64,000 bases of DNA from Burkholderiales bacterium PBB3 (GCA_002256115.1 NKIK01000006.1:1-64000); one strand, 5' to 3'; shown: positions 35,060-44,054, numbered from the stretch's first letter. Notes: a model not told the origin generated them from the letters alone. Numbers and translations are program-made.

Positions 35060-37285
35060 TTACACGCCCACCGCCGCACCGTCTTTGCGCGTCACCACAA
35101 ATGTGGCGGAGCGCGGGCGTTTGGTGGACGCGGCCACGGTCTGGCTATCTGGCCAGTGGCTGGTGACGCCGGTACCGGTCAGGGCACCGTTCTCACCGGG
35201 GTGCTGCACGTTGCAGAACATGGTTTTGCCGTCTGGCGTCATCGCGATGCCGGTGATTTCGCAATCGACCGGGCCAACCAAAAAGCGGCGCACCGAGTCG
35301 GCGCTGGCGTTGGCACCCTTGATGGTGGCGGTGCCGCCCGCAGCAGTCACCGGGCCACCGTCGCCCACTTTGCCGGGTACGGCGGCCAGCATCATGCAGT
35401 TGGTGACATCGGTGTAGGCACCGTCGTCGGTCTGAATCCACAACAGGCCGCGCGGGTCAAAGTACAGGCCATCGGGGCTGGAGAAGTCGTTCACTGCCGT
35501 CAGGCCCGACAGGTTCACATCGCCCGCCGCATCAGCCTGCGCGCCAAAGAGGTAGATGTCCCAGGCAAATGTGGTGGCCGCCACGCTACCGGCGTTTTCG
35601 CGCCAGCGGATGATGTGGCCATTCGGGTTGCCACTGTTGGTGCTGGTGGTGCCGTTGGCGTTGTTATAGGTGTCCGCATAAAAGCGCGGGTTGGCTGCGT
35701 CGGGCTTGAGCTGGCTGCCCGTGGGCGTGGCGGTGGTGGCTACGCGGTTGCTGTTGTTGGTGAGGGTCATGTAGGCCTCGCCATTGAGCGGGTTCACGCC
35801 GCCCCACTCTGGGCGGTCCATCTTGGTGGCGCCCAATTTATCGGCAGCCAGACGGGCATTGGTCACCACATCGGCTTGGTCCGCAAAGGGGTAGGCGGTG
35901 TTGGTGGCATCCAGGCCGTTTTTGCCAAATGTAAGCTCCAACCAGGCACCCGAACCATCGGCGTTGAACTTGGCCACATACAGCGTGCCTTCGTCCAGGT
36001 ATTTGGCACCGGCGGCCATACCGCCATTCACGTCGGCAGCGCTCCACAGCGCCTTAGAGACGAACTTGTAGATGTAGTCGTTGCGCTGGTCATCGCCTTG
36101 GTACACAACGATAGGCTGCCCCACTACCGCAGGGGCCGGCCACGCACCTTCGTGGTTGAAGCGACCCAATGCACTGCGCTTGGCGGGAGTAGAGGTGGGG
36201 TTGAACGGATCAATCTCGACCACCCAGCCAAAGGTGTTGGCGATGTTGCGGTAGTCGTCGGTTGCGCTGGTACCGGTCACGGAAGATGTCCAGCGGACGA
36301 ACAAATCTTCTGTACCTGCGGTGTTCCAGAGGTAAGGGCTGTTGCGGTTCTCAGGCAGGCCGTAGCGGTTCAAGCTTGCAACATCTTTGGCCGTGCGCTT
36401 GGCGTTGTCACCCGCAGCGCGGGATACCACATTGAGCCAATTCTCCTCACACGTGAGGTAAGTACCCCAAGGCGTGTAGCCGTTGGCGCAGTTGTTGTTG
36501 GTACCGCGGGTTTTAGTGCCATCGGGTGAGAACTTGGTTTGCACCAATGCGCTGCCTTTGACCGGGCCGGTAAACACCATTTCGGTGGCGGAGGTAATGC
36601 GGCGGTTGTATTTGGAGCCGCGCACCATAGCCATATCAGCACCCGTGCCGCGTTTGACTTCGGCCACGCTGATGCCATGGGCGTAGATTTCTTTTTCTAC
36701 CTCAGCAGCCAGGCGGGCGGCACCGGCCGTGCGGCCTGCCGGGTGCAAAGCAAAGGGCTGCACCACGTATTCGTGGTTGACGCACAGCAGGCCCCGGTCA
36801 GAGCGGTCGGCCTGGTAAGCACCGGCCTCAGACAAGCCAAAGTAGTACATACCGTCATGGCCATCGCCAATGCGGCGGTTGTAGGATTCGGCGGCTTCGC
36901 TGCCGTCGTCTTTCCAGGACTCATCGCCAAAGTGCATGGGGTCGCCCAGCGCGTGCAAGATGCTGACTTGGTAGCCCTCGGGCACAGTAACCAGGTCGTT
37001 TTTGTTTTTGGCCACGGCCGCAAAACCCAGGGCCAGCGGTTTGGTCACCGGGCCGGGTTCAGGCGTGGGGGTTGGCACGATGGCTGGGTTGCTATTGCCA
37101 CCGCCGCAAGCGGTGAGGCCCATGCCGCCCAGCAGCACGCCAGCGGTCACGCTGACGCCGCCGCGCAGCGCGCCACGGCGGCTGAGCCGCGTCGCCATGA
37201 TGTCGCTCATGTGGGGGTTGGCGGAGGTGTTGACGATGGCGTCGTCATCGTATTCATTGGCGGGCGTAGGGTGCGTAGGTGTCAT
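35060..37285 (-). CDS. phoX: PhoX-type (DUF839) secreted phosphatase
   Basis: A 741-residue protein of the PhoX/DUF839 family of calcium- and iron-dependent alkaline phosphatases that release phosphate from organic esters in the periplasm. A twin-arginine signal (SRRGALRGGVSVTAGVLLGG, Arg36-Arg37) sends it through Tat. A Cys after it (GLTACGGG) could allow lipid attachment. PhoX-like segments include CVNHEYVVQPF, TCEENWLN, GRFNHEGAWPA, YQGDDQRNDYIYKFVS, DGLYFDPRGLLWIQTD and CNVQHPGE. The start at 37285 is preferred because the in-frame ATG at 37363 lies too far upstream for a normal signal. It is divergent from the arsenic operon. Confidence 0.9.
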   Translation of the reverse strand: MTPTHPTPANEYDDDAIVNTSANPHMSDIMATRLSRRGALRGGVSVTAGVLLGGMGLTACGGGNSNPAIVPTPTPEPGPVTKPLALGFAAVAKNKNDLVTVPEGYQVSILHALGDPMHFGDESWKDDGSEAAESYNRRIGDGHDGMYYFGLSEAGAYQADRSDRGLLCVNHEYVVQPFALHPAGRTAGAARLAAEVEKEIYAHGISVAEVKRGTGADMAMVRGSKYNRRITSATEMVFTGPVKGSALVQTKFSPDGTKTRGTNNNCANGYTPWGTYLTCEENWLNVVSRAAGDNAKRTAKDVASLNRYGLPENRNSPYLWNTAGTEDLFVRWTSSVTGTSATDDYRNIANTFGWVVEIDPFNPTSTPAKRSALGRFNHEGAWPAPAVVGQPIVVYQGDDQRNDYIYKFVSKALWSAADVNGGMAAGAKYLDEGTLYVAKFNADGSGAWLELTFGKNGLDATNTAYPFADQADVVTNARLAADKLGATKMDRPEWGGVNPLNGEAYMTLTNNSNRVATTATPTGSQLKPDAANPRFYADTYNNANGTTSTNSGNPNGHIIRWRENAGSVAATTFAWDIYLFGAQADAAGDVNLSGLTAVNDFSSPDGLYFDPRGLLWIQTDDGAYTDVTNCMMLAAVPGKVGDGGPVTAAGGTATIKGANASADSVRRFLVGPVDCEITGIAMTPDGKTMFCNVQHPGENGALTGTGVTSHWPDSQTVAASTKRPRSATFVVTRKDGAAVGV

Positions 37286-37336
37286 AGCGGTTCTCGGGTG
37301 TTGTAGATGGCAAGCCCCCGATTCTTCAAAACCTGT

Positions 37337-37352
37337 GTGACACCGCCGTGAC
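37337..37352 (-). promoter_or_regulatory. Possible Pho-box-like direct repeat upstream of phoX
   Basis: On the minus strand two GTCAC units are spaced exactly 11 bp apart (37348-37352 and 37337-37341), the spacing of PhoB half-sites. The match to the CTGTCA consensus is partial. It is a weak call supported mainly by position before phoX. Confidence 0.35.
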
Positions 37353-37384
37353 GCAGTTGTCATCTAGTTTTCACAATGCTTGCT

Positions 37385-37409
37385 TATAATTCAACAGTTA
37401 TTGAATTAT
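37385..37409 (+). promoter_or_regulatory. ArsR operator overlapping the ars promoter
   Basis: Two perfect 9-bp arms, ataattcaa (37386-37394) and ttgaattat (37401-37409), flank a 6-bp centre. The left arm overlaps a consensus -10 hexamer TATAAT (37385-37390). ArsR-type dimers bind such TTCAA...TTGAA palindromes, so binding would block RNA polymerase. It is 51 bp before the arsR start. Confidence 0.82.
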
Positions 37410-37459
37410 TTAAACATCATCCCTCCGCTACCCACAAATAAGCCACACACAAGGAAGAT

Positions 37460-37786
37460 ATGGACGAAAAAGATGTGATTCGCGCCCTAGCGGCACTGGC
37501 CCAGCAGTCGCGCCTGCAAATCTTCCGGCAGCTGGTGGTGGCAGGGCCAGACGGCATGACCCCGACGCGCCTGTCTGAGGCCTTGGGTCTGCCCGGTACG
37601 GCGCTGTCCTTTCACCTCAAAGAGCTCACCCACGCCAACCTGATCACCCAGGAGCGCGATGGCCGCAACCTGATTTACCGCGCCGACTTTGCCAGCATGA
37701 ATAGTGTGCTGGCCTACCTGACCGCGCACTGCTGCGAGGGCACGGCCTGCGAAGTCACCACGCCTGCAGCCTGCACCGCTTGCTAA
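37460..37786 (+). CDS. arsR: ArsR-family arsenic-responsive repressor
   Basis: A 108-residue winged-helix repressor (HTH about 35-60: TPTRLSEALGLPGTALSFHLKELTHANLI). The typical helix-3 Cys-x-Cys of E. coli ArsR (ELCVCDL) is absent. Instead five Cys residues lie at the C-terminus (91, 92, 97, 105, 108: CCEGTAC...CTAC), matching the C-terminal As(III) sites of Acidithiobacillus- or Corynebacterium-type ArsR. It starts the operon arsR-arsC-aquaporin-arsC-arsH and should repress it through the adjacent palindrome. Confidence 0.93.
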   Translation: MDEKDVIRALAALAQQSRLQIFRQLVVAGPDGMTPTRLSEALGLPGTALSFHLKELTHANLITQERDGRNLIYRADFASMNSVLAYLTAHCCEGTACEVTTPAACTAC

Positions 37787-37801
37787 CAGATTTATGCCAA
37801 A

Positions 37802-37853
37802 TCAGCCGTTCAGCTTATGGATAGTGCGGGAGCAGCTCCTGAATTTATAGCGC
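37802..37853 (+). repeat. Dispersed repeat family A, copy 5 (between arsR and arsC)
   Basis: The sequence tcagccgttcagcttatgga continues as tagtgcgggagcagctcctg and aatttatagcgcc. It fills most of the 116-bp gap between arsR and the first arsC, inside an apparent operon. Confidence 0.93.
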
Positions 37854-37902
37854 CTTCTGCAAAAACCTCTTATCTACCCCACCCGCAATAAAGGAAGTCC
37901 CC

Positions 37903-38403
37903 ATGCCCCAAGCTCCCCTGAATGTGCTGTTTCTGTGCACCCACAACTCGGCACGCAGCATCCTGGCCGAGGCTACGCTGAACCATATCGGTGGCGGTCG
38001 CTTCAAGGGTTTTTCGGCCGGCAGCAGCCCGCGCGAGAACCAGCAGCCCAACCCCATTGGCCTGCAAACCCTGCGCAATGCCGGCATTGCCACCGAAGGT
38101 CTGCACAGCAAAAGCTGGGACGAATTCGCCTTGCCCGATGCCCCGCACATGGACTTGATCATTACCGTCTGCGACAACGCCGCCGGTGAGGTCTGCCCCT
38201 ACTGGCCCGGCAAACCCGCCACCGCACACTGGGGCTATGCCGACCCGTCTGCAGGCGATGGCACAGACGCTGAAAAGGCAGCGGCATTTAAGAACACCCT
38301 ACACGCCATCCGCCGTCGATTGGACCTGCTGGTGAATTTGCCCGCTGACAAGCTGGGGGCGATGGTGATCCAGCAAACGGCTAAGGACTTGGCGAAAGCA
38401 TGA
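37903..38403 (+). CDS. arsC: Arsenate reductase, low-molecular-weight phosphatase (thioredoxin-linked) type
   Basis: A 166-residue protein with the LMW-PTPase P-loop CTHNSARS (Cys12 to Arg18) that attacks arsenate, and further Cys residues in VCDNAAGEVCPYWPG that can relay the disulphide as in thioredoxin-coupled ArsC. It reduces As(V) to As(III). A second, unrelated arsenate reductase follows two genes later. Its stop overlaps the aquaporin start (ATGA). Confidence 0.92.
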   Translation: MPQAPLNVLFLCTHNSARSILAEATLNHIGGGRFKGFSAGSSPRENQQPNPIGLQTLRNAGIATEGLHSKSWDEFALPDAPHMDLIITVCDNAAGEVCPYWPGKPATAHWGYADPSAGDGTDAEKAAAFKNTLHAIRRRLDLLVNLPADKLGAMVIQQTAKDLAKA

Positions 38404-39257
38404 GCCGCAGTACAGCGACTAAACCGCGCCGCAGCGCCACCACAGGAGCCCGGGCGGCAGAGCGTTCTGCGCAGGTCAAGGAGGAGCCCGCGCAGCGGGC
38501 GGGGCGAATAGACGGTGGGAAGCAGAACGCTCTGCCGCCCATGCGCCGCGCACCGCAGCCACAGCCACTAGCACCAAGGCTGCTCTCCGAATTCATCGGC
38601 ACAGCAGCACTCCTCTGCGCCGTCATCGGCTCCGGCATCATGGCTCAGCGTATCAGCGGCGGCAACGATGGCGTGGCCCTGCTGGCCAACACGCTGGCCA
38701 CGGTGTTTGCTTTGTATGTGCTGATTGAAACCCTGGGGCCTATCAGCGGCGCGCACTTCAACCCGCTGGTCACCTTGGTAATGTGGTCCAAAAGACGCTT
38801 ACAGCCCATGGATAGTGCGGGAGCAGCTTCTCTTTTGATAGCAAGCCAGCTGACTGGCGCGGTGGCGGGTGCCGCCCTGGCCAATGCCATGTTTGAGCTG
38901 CCGCTGCTGCACGCCAGCCAGCACCTGCGCGGCGGCTGGGATGCAGCAGGCCAGTTCAGCGGCTGGGGCCAGTGGCTGGCAGAGGCCGTGGCCACCGGCG
39001 GCCTGCTGTTCACCATCTTGCGTGCGCCCGAGGGCAAAGCCAGCGCGCTGGTGGCTTGCTACATCGGCGCGGCCTACTGGTTCACCGCCAGCACCTCGTT
39101 TGCCAACCCCGCCGCCGTGCTGGGCCGCATGTTCAGCGACACATTTGCCGGTATTGCACCGGCCAGCGCCCTGAGCTTTGTGCTGGCCCAAGGCGTGGGC
39201 GCAGTGCTGGGCGTCGCCTTGGCAAACGCACTTGATACGAAAAAGACTTCTGTATGA
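38400..39257 (+). CDS. aqpS: Aquaporin-family channel of the arsenic operon (AqpS-like)
   Basis: A 285-residue MIP-family channel with six membrane segments and two half-helix motifs, HFNPLVT and FANPAAV (second and first NPA variants), inside an arsenic operon. Sinorhizobium uses AqpS to let arsenite leave the cell by facilitated diffusion after reduction; the same role is inferred, as no arsB or acr3 pump is present here. Two insertions are visible: the N-terminal 60 residues include the family B element (about 18-47), and a family A copy lies at about 133-147 in a loop (RRLQPMDSAGAASLLIASQ). Conserved channel sequence starts at RLLSEFIGTAALL. Whether the first ATG or a later one is used is open. 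Confidence 0.88.
   Translation: MSRSTATKPRRSATTGARAAERSAQVKEEPAQRAGRIDGGKQNALPPMRRAPQPQPLAPRLLSEFIGTAALLCAVIGSGIMAQRISGGNDGVALLANTLATVFALYVLIETLGPISGAHFNPLVTLVMWSKRRLQPMDSAGAASLLIASQLTGAVAGAALANAMFELPLLHASQHLRGGWDAAGQFSGWGQWLAEAVATGGLLFTILRAPEGKASALVACYIGAAYWFTASTSFANPAAVLGRMFSDTFAGIAPASALSFVLAQGVGAVLGVALANALDTKKTSV
38452..38540 (+). mobile_element. MITE-like element, family B copy 1 (inside the aquaporin gene)
   Basis: Perfect 19-bp terminal inverted repeats, gggcggcagagcgttctgc (38452-38470) and gcagaacgctctgccgccc (38522-38540), enclose an 89-bp unit with ggtcaaggaggagcccgcgc near its centre. It has no reading frame of its own, and lies in frame within the aquaporin N-terminus. A related unit occurs at 49151-49241 in the opposite orientation. 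Confidence 0.8.
38797..38842 (+). repeat. Dispersed repeat family A, copy 6 (inside the aquaporin gene)
   Basis: The sequence cttacagcccatggatagtg continues as cgggagcagcttctcttttg and atagca. It is read in frame to give PMDSAGAASLLIA, placed in a loop between membrane segments of the channel just after the first NPA-type motif. Confidence 0.92.
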
Positions 39258-39673
39258 CCATCACCATCTTTCACAACCCCGCCTGCGGCACCTCACGCAA
39301 CACCCTGGCCCTGATCCGCAACAGCGGCGTCGAGCCCACGGTTATTGAATACCTGAAAACCCCACCCACCAAAGCGCGCCTGCAGCAACTGCTAGCCGCC
39401 ATGGGCATCGGCCCGCGCGCGCTGCTGCGCGAAAAAGGCACGCCCTATGCCGAGCTGGACCTTGCCAACCCGAAGTGGAGTGATGACGAACTGTTGGACT
39501 TCATGCTGGCCCACCCCATTCTCATTAACCGCCCCATCGTGGAAACCCCGCTGGGTACGCGCCTGTGCCGCCCATCGGAACTGGTGTTGGACATCCTGCC
39601 CGATCTACAACAAGGCGCATTCACCAAAGAAGACGGTGAAGCCGTCATCAACGACAAAGGCCAACGTGTCTGA
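39254..39673 (+). CDS. arsC: Arsenate reductase, glutaredoxin-linked type
   Basis: A 139-residue ArsC/Spx-fold enzyme with the catalytic motif [12 protein letters not shown] (Cys11), the ArsC-type Arg triad candidates ([17 protein letters not shown]) and the expected length for E. coli-type ArsC. It uses glutathione and glutaredoxin, so this operon has two chemically different arsenate reductases. Its ATG overlaps the aquaporin stop by 4 bp and its own stop overlaps the arsH start. Confidence 0.94.
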   Translation: MTITIFHNPACGTSRNTLALIRNSGVEPTVIEYLKTPPTKARLQQLLAAMGIGPRALLREKGTPYAELDLANPKWSDDELLDFMLAHPILINRPIVETPLGTRLCRPSELVLDILPDLQQGAFTKEDGEAVINDKGQRV

Positions 39674-40388
39674 TTTGCAAACCACTCTGCCCCAGTTGGA
39701 TGCTACGCACTTCCAATCGCCCGATGCGGCCGCACTGCGCCACGCCACGCCATCCATCCACGCGCCACGTATCGCTTTGCTCTATGGTTCGTTGCGGCCC
39801 CGGTCGTTTAGCCGCCTGCTAACCGAGGAAGCCGCGCGCTTGCTGCAAGCCATGGGTGCCGAGACCCGCATATTCAACCCCACCGGCCTGCCCCTGCCCG
39901 ACGACGCGCCAGACACCCACCCCAAGGTGCAAGAGCTGCGTGAATTGGTGCTGTGGTCCGAAGGCATGGTGTGGACCTCACCCGAGCGGCACGGCGCGAT
40001 GACGGGCATCCTGAAATCGCAGGTGGATTGGATACCCCTGAGCAGCGGCGCGGTGCGCCCCACCCAGGGCAAGACGCTGGCGGTGATGCAGGTCAGCGGC
40101 GGCTCGCAGTCTTTCAACGCGGTGAACCAGATGCGCGTGCTGGGCCGTTGGATGCGCATGCTAACCATCCCCAACCAAAGCTCGGTGGCCAAGGCATTTA
40201 TGGAGTTTGGCGACGACGACCGCATGAAGCCGTCGAGCTACTACGAGCGCGTGGTCGATGTGATGGAAGAACTGGTGAAGTTCACGCTGCTGACGCGCGA
40301 TGTGTCGCCGTATTTGGTGGACAGGTATAGCGAGCGCAAGGAGTCGGCAGAAAAGCTCGCCAAGCGGGTGAATCAACGCAGTATCTGA
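39666..40388 (+). CDS. arsH: ArsH NADPH-dependent FMN oxidoreductase
   Basis: A 240-residue flavoprotein of the ArsH family ([64 protein letters not shown]). It reduces or oxidises organoarsenicals and protects against oxidative stress. The likely start is GTG at 39666, overlapping the arsC stop by 8 bp, because the frame upstream of it is only arsC in another frame. Length is normal for ArsH (about 230-240). It is the last gene of the operon. Confidence 0.92.
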   Translation: MSDLQTTLPQLDATHFQSPDAAALRHATPSIHAPRIALLYGSLRPRSFSRLLTEEAARLLQAMGAETRIFNPTGLPLPDDAPDTHPKVQELRELVLWSEGMVWTSPERHGAMTGILKSQVDWIPLSSGAVRPTQGKTLAVMQVSGGSQSFNAVNQMRVLGRWMRMLTIPNQSSVAKAFMEFGDDDRMKPSSYYERVVDVMEELVKFTLLTRDVSPYLVDRYSERKESAEKLAKRVNQRSI

Positions 40389-40433
40389 GGCCCGTGAGCT
40401 ATCGCCCGATACTTTGCAGCCTTGGCGGTAAAA

Positions 40434-40640
40434 CTACTTATTGCAGGCGCACCCGTTTCCAATTGTGCACGTTTGATTCGTAGCAATACAGGTATCGCCA
40501 CAGGCCTTACCCTCAGAGCAAACTTTGCAGCACCCTTCCCCACCGCCACCACACCCTTGTAGGGCTGGAATAGGTGCTGCGATGAGTAGCGGCAGAACCA
40601 GCACACCGATTCGACGCAGAAATTTTGAAATTGTTGACAT
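40434..40640 (-). CDS. Small Cys-rich exported protein
   Basis: A 68-residue protein with a signal-like N-terminus (RRIGVLVLPLLIAAPIPALQGCGGG) and a Cys-rich mature part (CCKVCSEGKACGDTCIATNQTC...GCAC). The N-terminal Cys (LQGC) fits a lipobox, so it may be a lipoprotein. The CxxC-GKACGDTCI pattern recurs in small proteobacterial proteins of unknown role. With ten Cys it could bind metal; given the neighbouring arsenic genes, metal binding is tempting but unproven. It converges on arsH. Confidence 0.68.
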   Translation of the reverse strand: MSTISKFLRRIGVLVLPLLIAAPIPALQGCGGGGEGCCKVCSEGKACGDTCIATNQTCTIGNGCACNK

Positions 40641-40756
40641 GTTGATCTCCCTGTATGGCCAGCTAGGCTAACACTCCGAGTCTTCAGCGCGCAAACGGTA
40701 TTTTTAGCCGTTTTGCGAAATATTCTGACCTTTCAACCTTCTGCAAAAGTAGCTGG

Positions 40757-40811
40757 ATATCGGCCATTCAGGCCATGGATAGTGCGGGAGCAGCTCCTAT
40801 TTATATAGCGC
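40757..40811 (+). repeat. Dispersed repeat family A, copy 7 (intergenic)
   Basis: The sequence atatcggccattcaggccat continues as ggatagtgcgggagcagctc and ctatttatatagcgc. It has the full upstream extension seen in copies 4, 5 and 10. Confidence 0.93.
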
Positions 40812-42013
<1,202 letters not shown>

Positions 42014-42019
42014 GCCACC

Positions 42020-43057
42020 ATGGCCTTGCCGCCAAAGGCCCCGCCGGGGCCTTTTTCACGCCTGCTTTCACGCCTTTTCAAGGGCCCGGCGCTGCATTGG
42101 TGCGCTGCTTTACTGGTGCTATGTGCATTGCTGTGGAGTGGCTGGTTGTGGCTATCGCCAGACACCGCGCCTGGTGGCGCAGTGGTGCTGTCGCCCCGCG
42201 CGCCGACCGATGCGGTGGCGTTTGTGCCCTCGCAACAGGGCACGCAGCCGGATGGTGATTTGCGCAGCTTCAAGGCCCTGGCCCAGGGTGGCAGCGGCGG
42301 CCCGCTGGCCTATGGTGAGCTGCGCCGCCTGTTTGACTACTACCTGAGCGCCCTGGGCGAGCAAGACTTGCCCGCCATCACCCAACAAATACAAAGCCAG
42401 CTCGACCAACGGCTGGATGCGGCGCAGGCCAAAAAGGCGCGGCGCTTGCTGGATTTGTACATCGCCTTCAAGCGCGCGCTGGTGGAACTGGAAAGCCGGC
42501 CCGGCCTGGCGGGTGATGCGGCGGGTGCAGTGCGCCGACGCATGCTGGCGCAGCAGGCGCTGCGTGACCAGTATTTCAGCGCGGCAGAGACGGAAGGCAT
42601 GTTTGGCTTTGAAGACGCCTACGACGCCGACGCCGTGGCGCGGCTGGAGATCAGCCAAAACCCGCAGCTCAAACCCGACGAGAAGCAAAAGCAACTGGCC
42701 GCGCTGGACGCCGCCATGAGCCCCGCGCTGCGCGCCGAGCGCGACGCCAGCGTGGTGGTGGCCCGCGTAGAGCAACGCGCCGCCGACATGCGCGCCAAAG
42801 GTGCCAGTGACGATGAGGTCTACCGCATGCGCGTCCAAGAGTTTGATGCCGGGGCGGCCGCCCGCCTGGCCGAAGTAGACCAGGAGGAAGCCGCCTGGAA
42901 GCGCCGCATTGGCATGTATTTGGAAGCCCGCAACCAGGTGCTGAAAAGCCAAACCAATGGCACGGCCAGCGAACGCCAGCAGGCGCTAAACGCGTTGCAA
43001 CAAAGCCTGTTTACCGAGGACGAGCGGCGCAGGCTGGTGGCTTATGAGCCGCAGTGA
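42020..43057 (+). CDS. Lipase-specific foldase (lipase chaperone)
   Basis: A 345-residue inner-membrane-anchored steric chaperone (Lif family) that folds the lipase in the periplasm. An N-terminal membrane helix spans about 25-46 (LHWCAALLVLCALLWSGWLWL), then a Pro/Ala-rich variable linker, then the signature RRLFDYYLSALGE (102-114; consensus RxxFDY(F/C)LSAxGE). The long alpha-helical region that wraps the lipase follows to the end. It lies 6 bp after the lipase stop. The first codons contain a terminator-like hairpin (42034-42056). Confidence 0.92.
   Translation: MALPPKAPPGPFSRLLSRLFKGPALHWCAALLVLCALLWSGWLWLSPDTAPGGAVVLSPRAPTDAVAFVPSQQGTQPDGDLRSFKALAQGGSGGPLAYGELRRLFDYYLSALGEQDLPAITQQIQSQLDQRLDAAQAKKARRLLDLYIAFKRALVELESRPGLAGDAAGAVRRRMLAQQALRDQYFSAAETEGMFGFEDAYDADAVARLEISQNPQLKPDEKQKQLAALDAAMSPALRAERDASVVVARVEQRAADMRAKGASDDEVYRMRVQEFDAGAAARLAEVDQEEAAWKRRIGMYLEARNQVLKSQTNGTASERQQALNALQQSLFTEDERRRLVAYEPQ
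42034..42056 (+). terminator. Terminator-like hairpin in the first codons of the foldase gene
   Basis: aaaggcccc-gcc-ggggccttt is a perfect 9-bp stem with a 3-base loop followed by further T residues (T5 in all at 42052-42056). It lies 21-43 bp past the lipase stop and inside codons 5-12 of the next gene. It probably reduces read-through from lipase to foldase. Confidence 0.72.
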
Positions 43058-43115
43058 TGGCTCTTGGTGCCTTAGTGGCCGAACCGCACGACCGCTCAGG
43101 CTTGTAGTTTTGACC

Positions 43116-44054
43116 TCAGTGGCTGTTGTCAGCTGGCACTGGCTCAGCCTGCGCCACCCGTACAAAACTCGCAAAGCGCGGCACACCGGCATCCGTCAGC
43201 CCTCGGTAGCGGTAGGTCACCACGCTGCCCACCGGCGGTGGCTGGCGGCGCTGGGCATCCGACAAGCCGGTACCGATTTTGAAGCGCACACCGGGTGCGG
43301 CGGCGTTGCCGCTGGCCACGCTTTCCACCAGCAGTGCGCCCAGCATGCCGGTGTATTTGCCTTGGCCCGGCTGGTGGCCCAGCACCTTGGCCTCGGCATC
43401 TTCATGCGGCTTCACTTTCAGCAAATCATCATTGCGCGCGGCGGTGTAGAGCGACGCACCCCGGTGCAGCACCAGCCCCTCGCCACCGGCTTTGACGATG
43501 CGGTGCATCTGCGTCTGCAAGGCGGCATGCGTGGTGGCGTGGGTCTGCACCACGGCCACCACCCAGGGCTGCCCTATTTGCGCCACGGCGGCGTTCAGCG
43601 CAGTAATGCGTTCGGTGAACGGGCCGCCGTGGGCGGGCACATCAAACACCATGAACTTCATGCCGCGCCAGGCGGCATCGTTGGGCACCAGCTGGCGCAC
43701 GGTGGACGTGGCTTTGGCAAACTGTCCGCGCCCGGCCCACAGTTCGCCATCCAAAGGAATGTTGGGCCAGCCCGCCGTGAACCAGGCCGGAGCCTGCACG
43801 CGTTCGCCACCGCGGGTGAAGAGCTGCTGGCCATCCCAGTAGCCGCGCAGGCCGTCGTATTTCTCGCTCACCCAGTAGTCGGCCAGATCAACGCCGGGGT
43901 GGTAGACCTTGGCCAGCATCAGCGCGGGTGCGCTGGCGGCGGGCGTTTGGGCCACAGCGTGTGGCAGTGGCCCCAGAATCGACAGGCACAACACGCAGGC
44001 CAGTGCCCCAGCCCTGGTCCACAGGAAGCGATTCAGACGTGAGAGCAAATGCAT
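43116..44054 (-). CDS. Exported ATP-dependent DNA ligase (LigE-like)
   Basis: A 312-residue protein with a signal peptide (MHLLSRLNRFLWTRAGALACVLCLSILGPLPHAVA, cleavage near 35) and a minimal ATP-dependent DNA ligase. The nucleotidyl lysine is Lys65 in SEKYDGLRGYWDG; motif III is in FMVFDVPAHGG, motif IV in EGLVLH, and motif V in LLKVKPHED. There is a short C-terminal OB domain (VRFKIGTGLSDAQRR) and no other DNA-binding domain. Such exported ligases are placed near uptake or competence functions. The start at 44054 keeps the signal peptide; a frame extending to 44342 is unlikely. Confidence 0.88.
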   Translation of the reverse strand: MHLLSRLNRFLWTRAGALACVLCLSILGPLPHAVAQTPAASAPALMLAKVYHPGVDLADYWVSEKYDGLRGYWDGQQLFTRGGERVQAPAWFTAGWPNIPLDGELWAGRGQFAKATSTVRQLVPNDAAWRGMKFMVFDVPAHGGPFTERITALNAAVAQIGQPWVVAVVQTHATTHAALQTQMHRIVKAGGEGLVLHRGASLYTAARNDDLLKVKPHEDAEAKVLGHQPGQGKYTGMLGALLVESVASGNAAAPGVRFKIGTGLSDAQRRQPPPVGSVVTYRYRGLTDAGVPRFASFVRVAQAEPVPADNSH

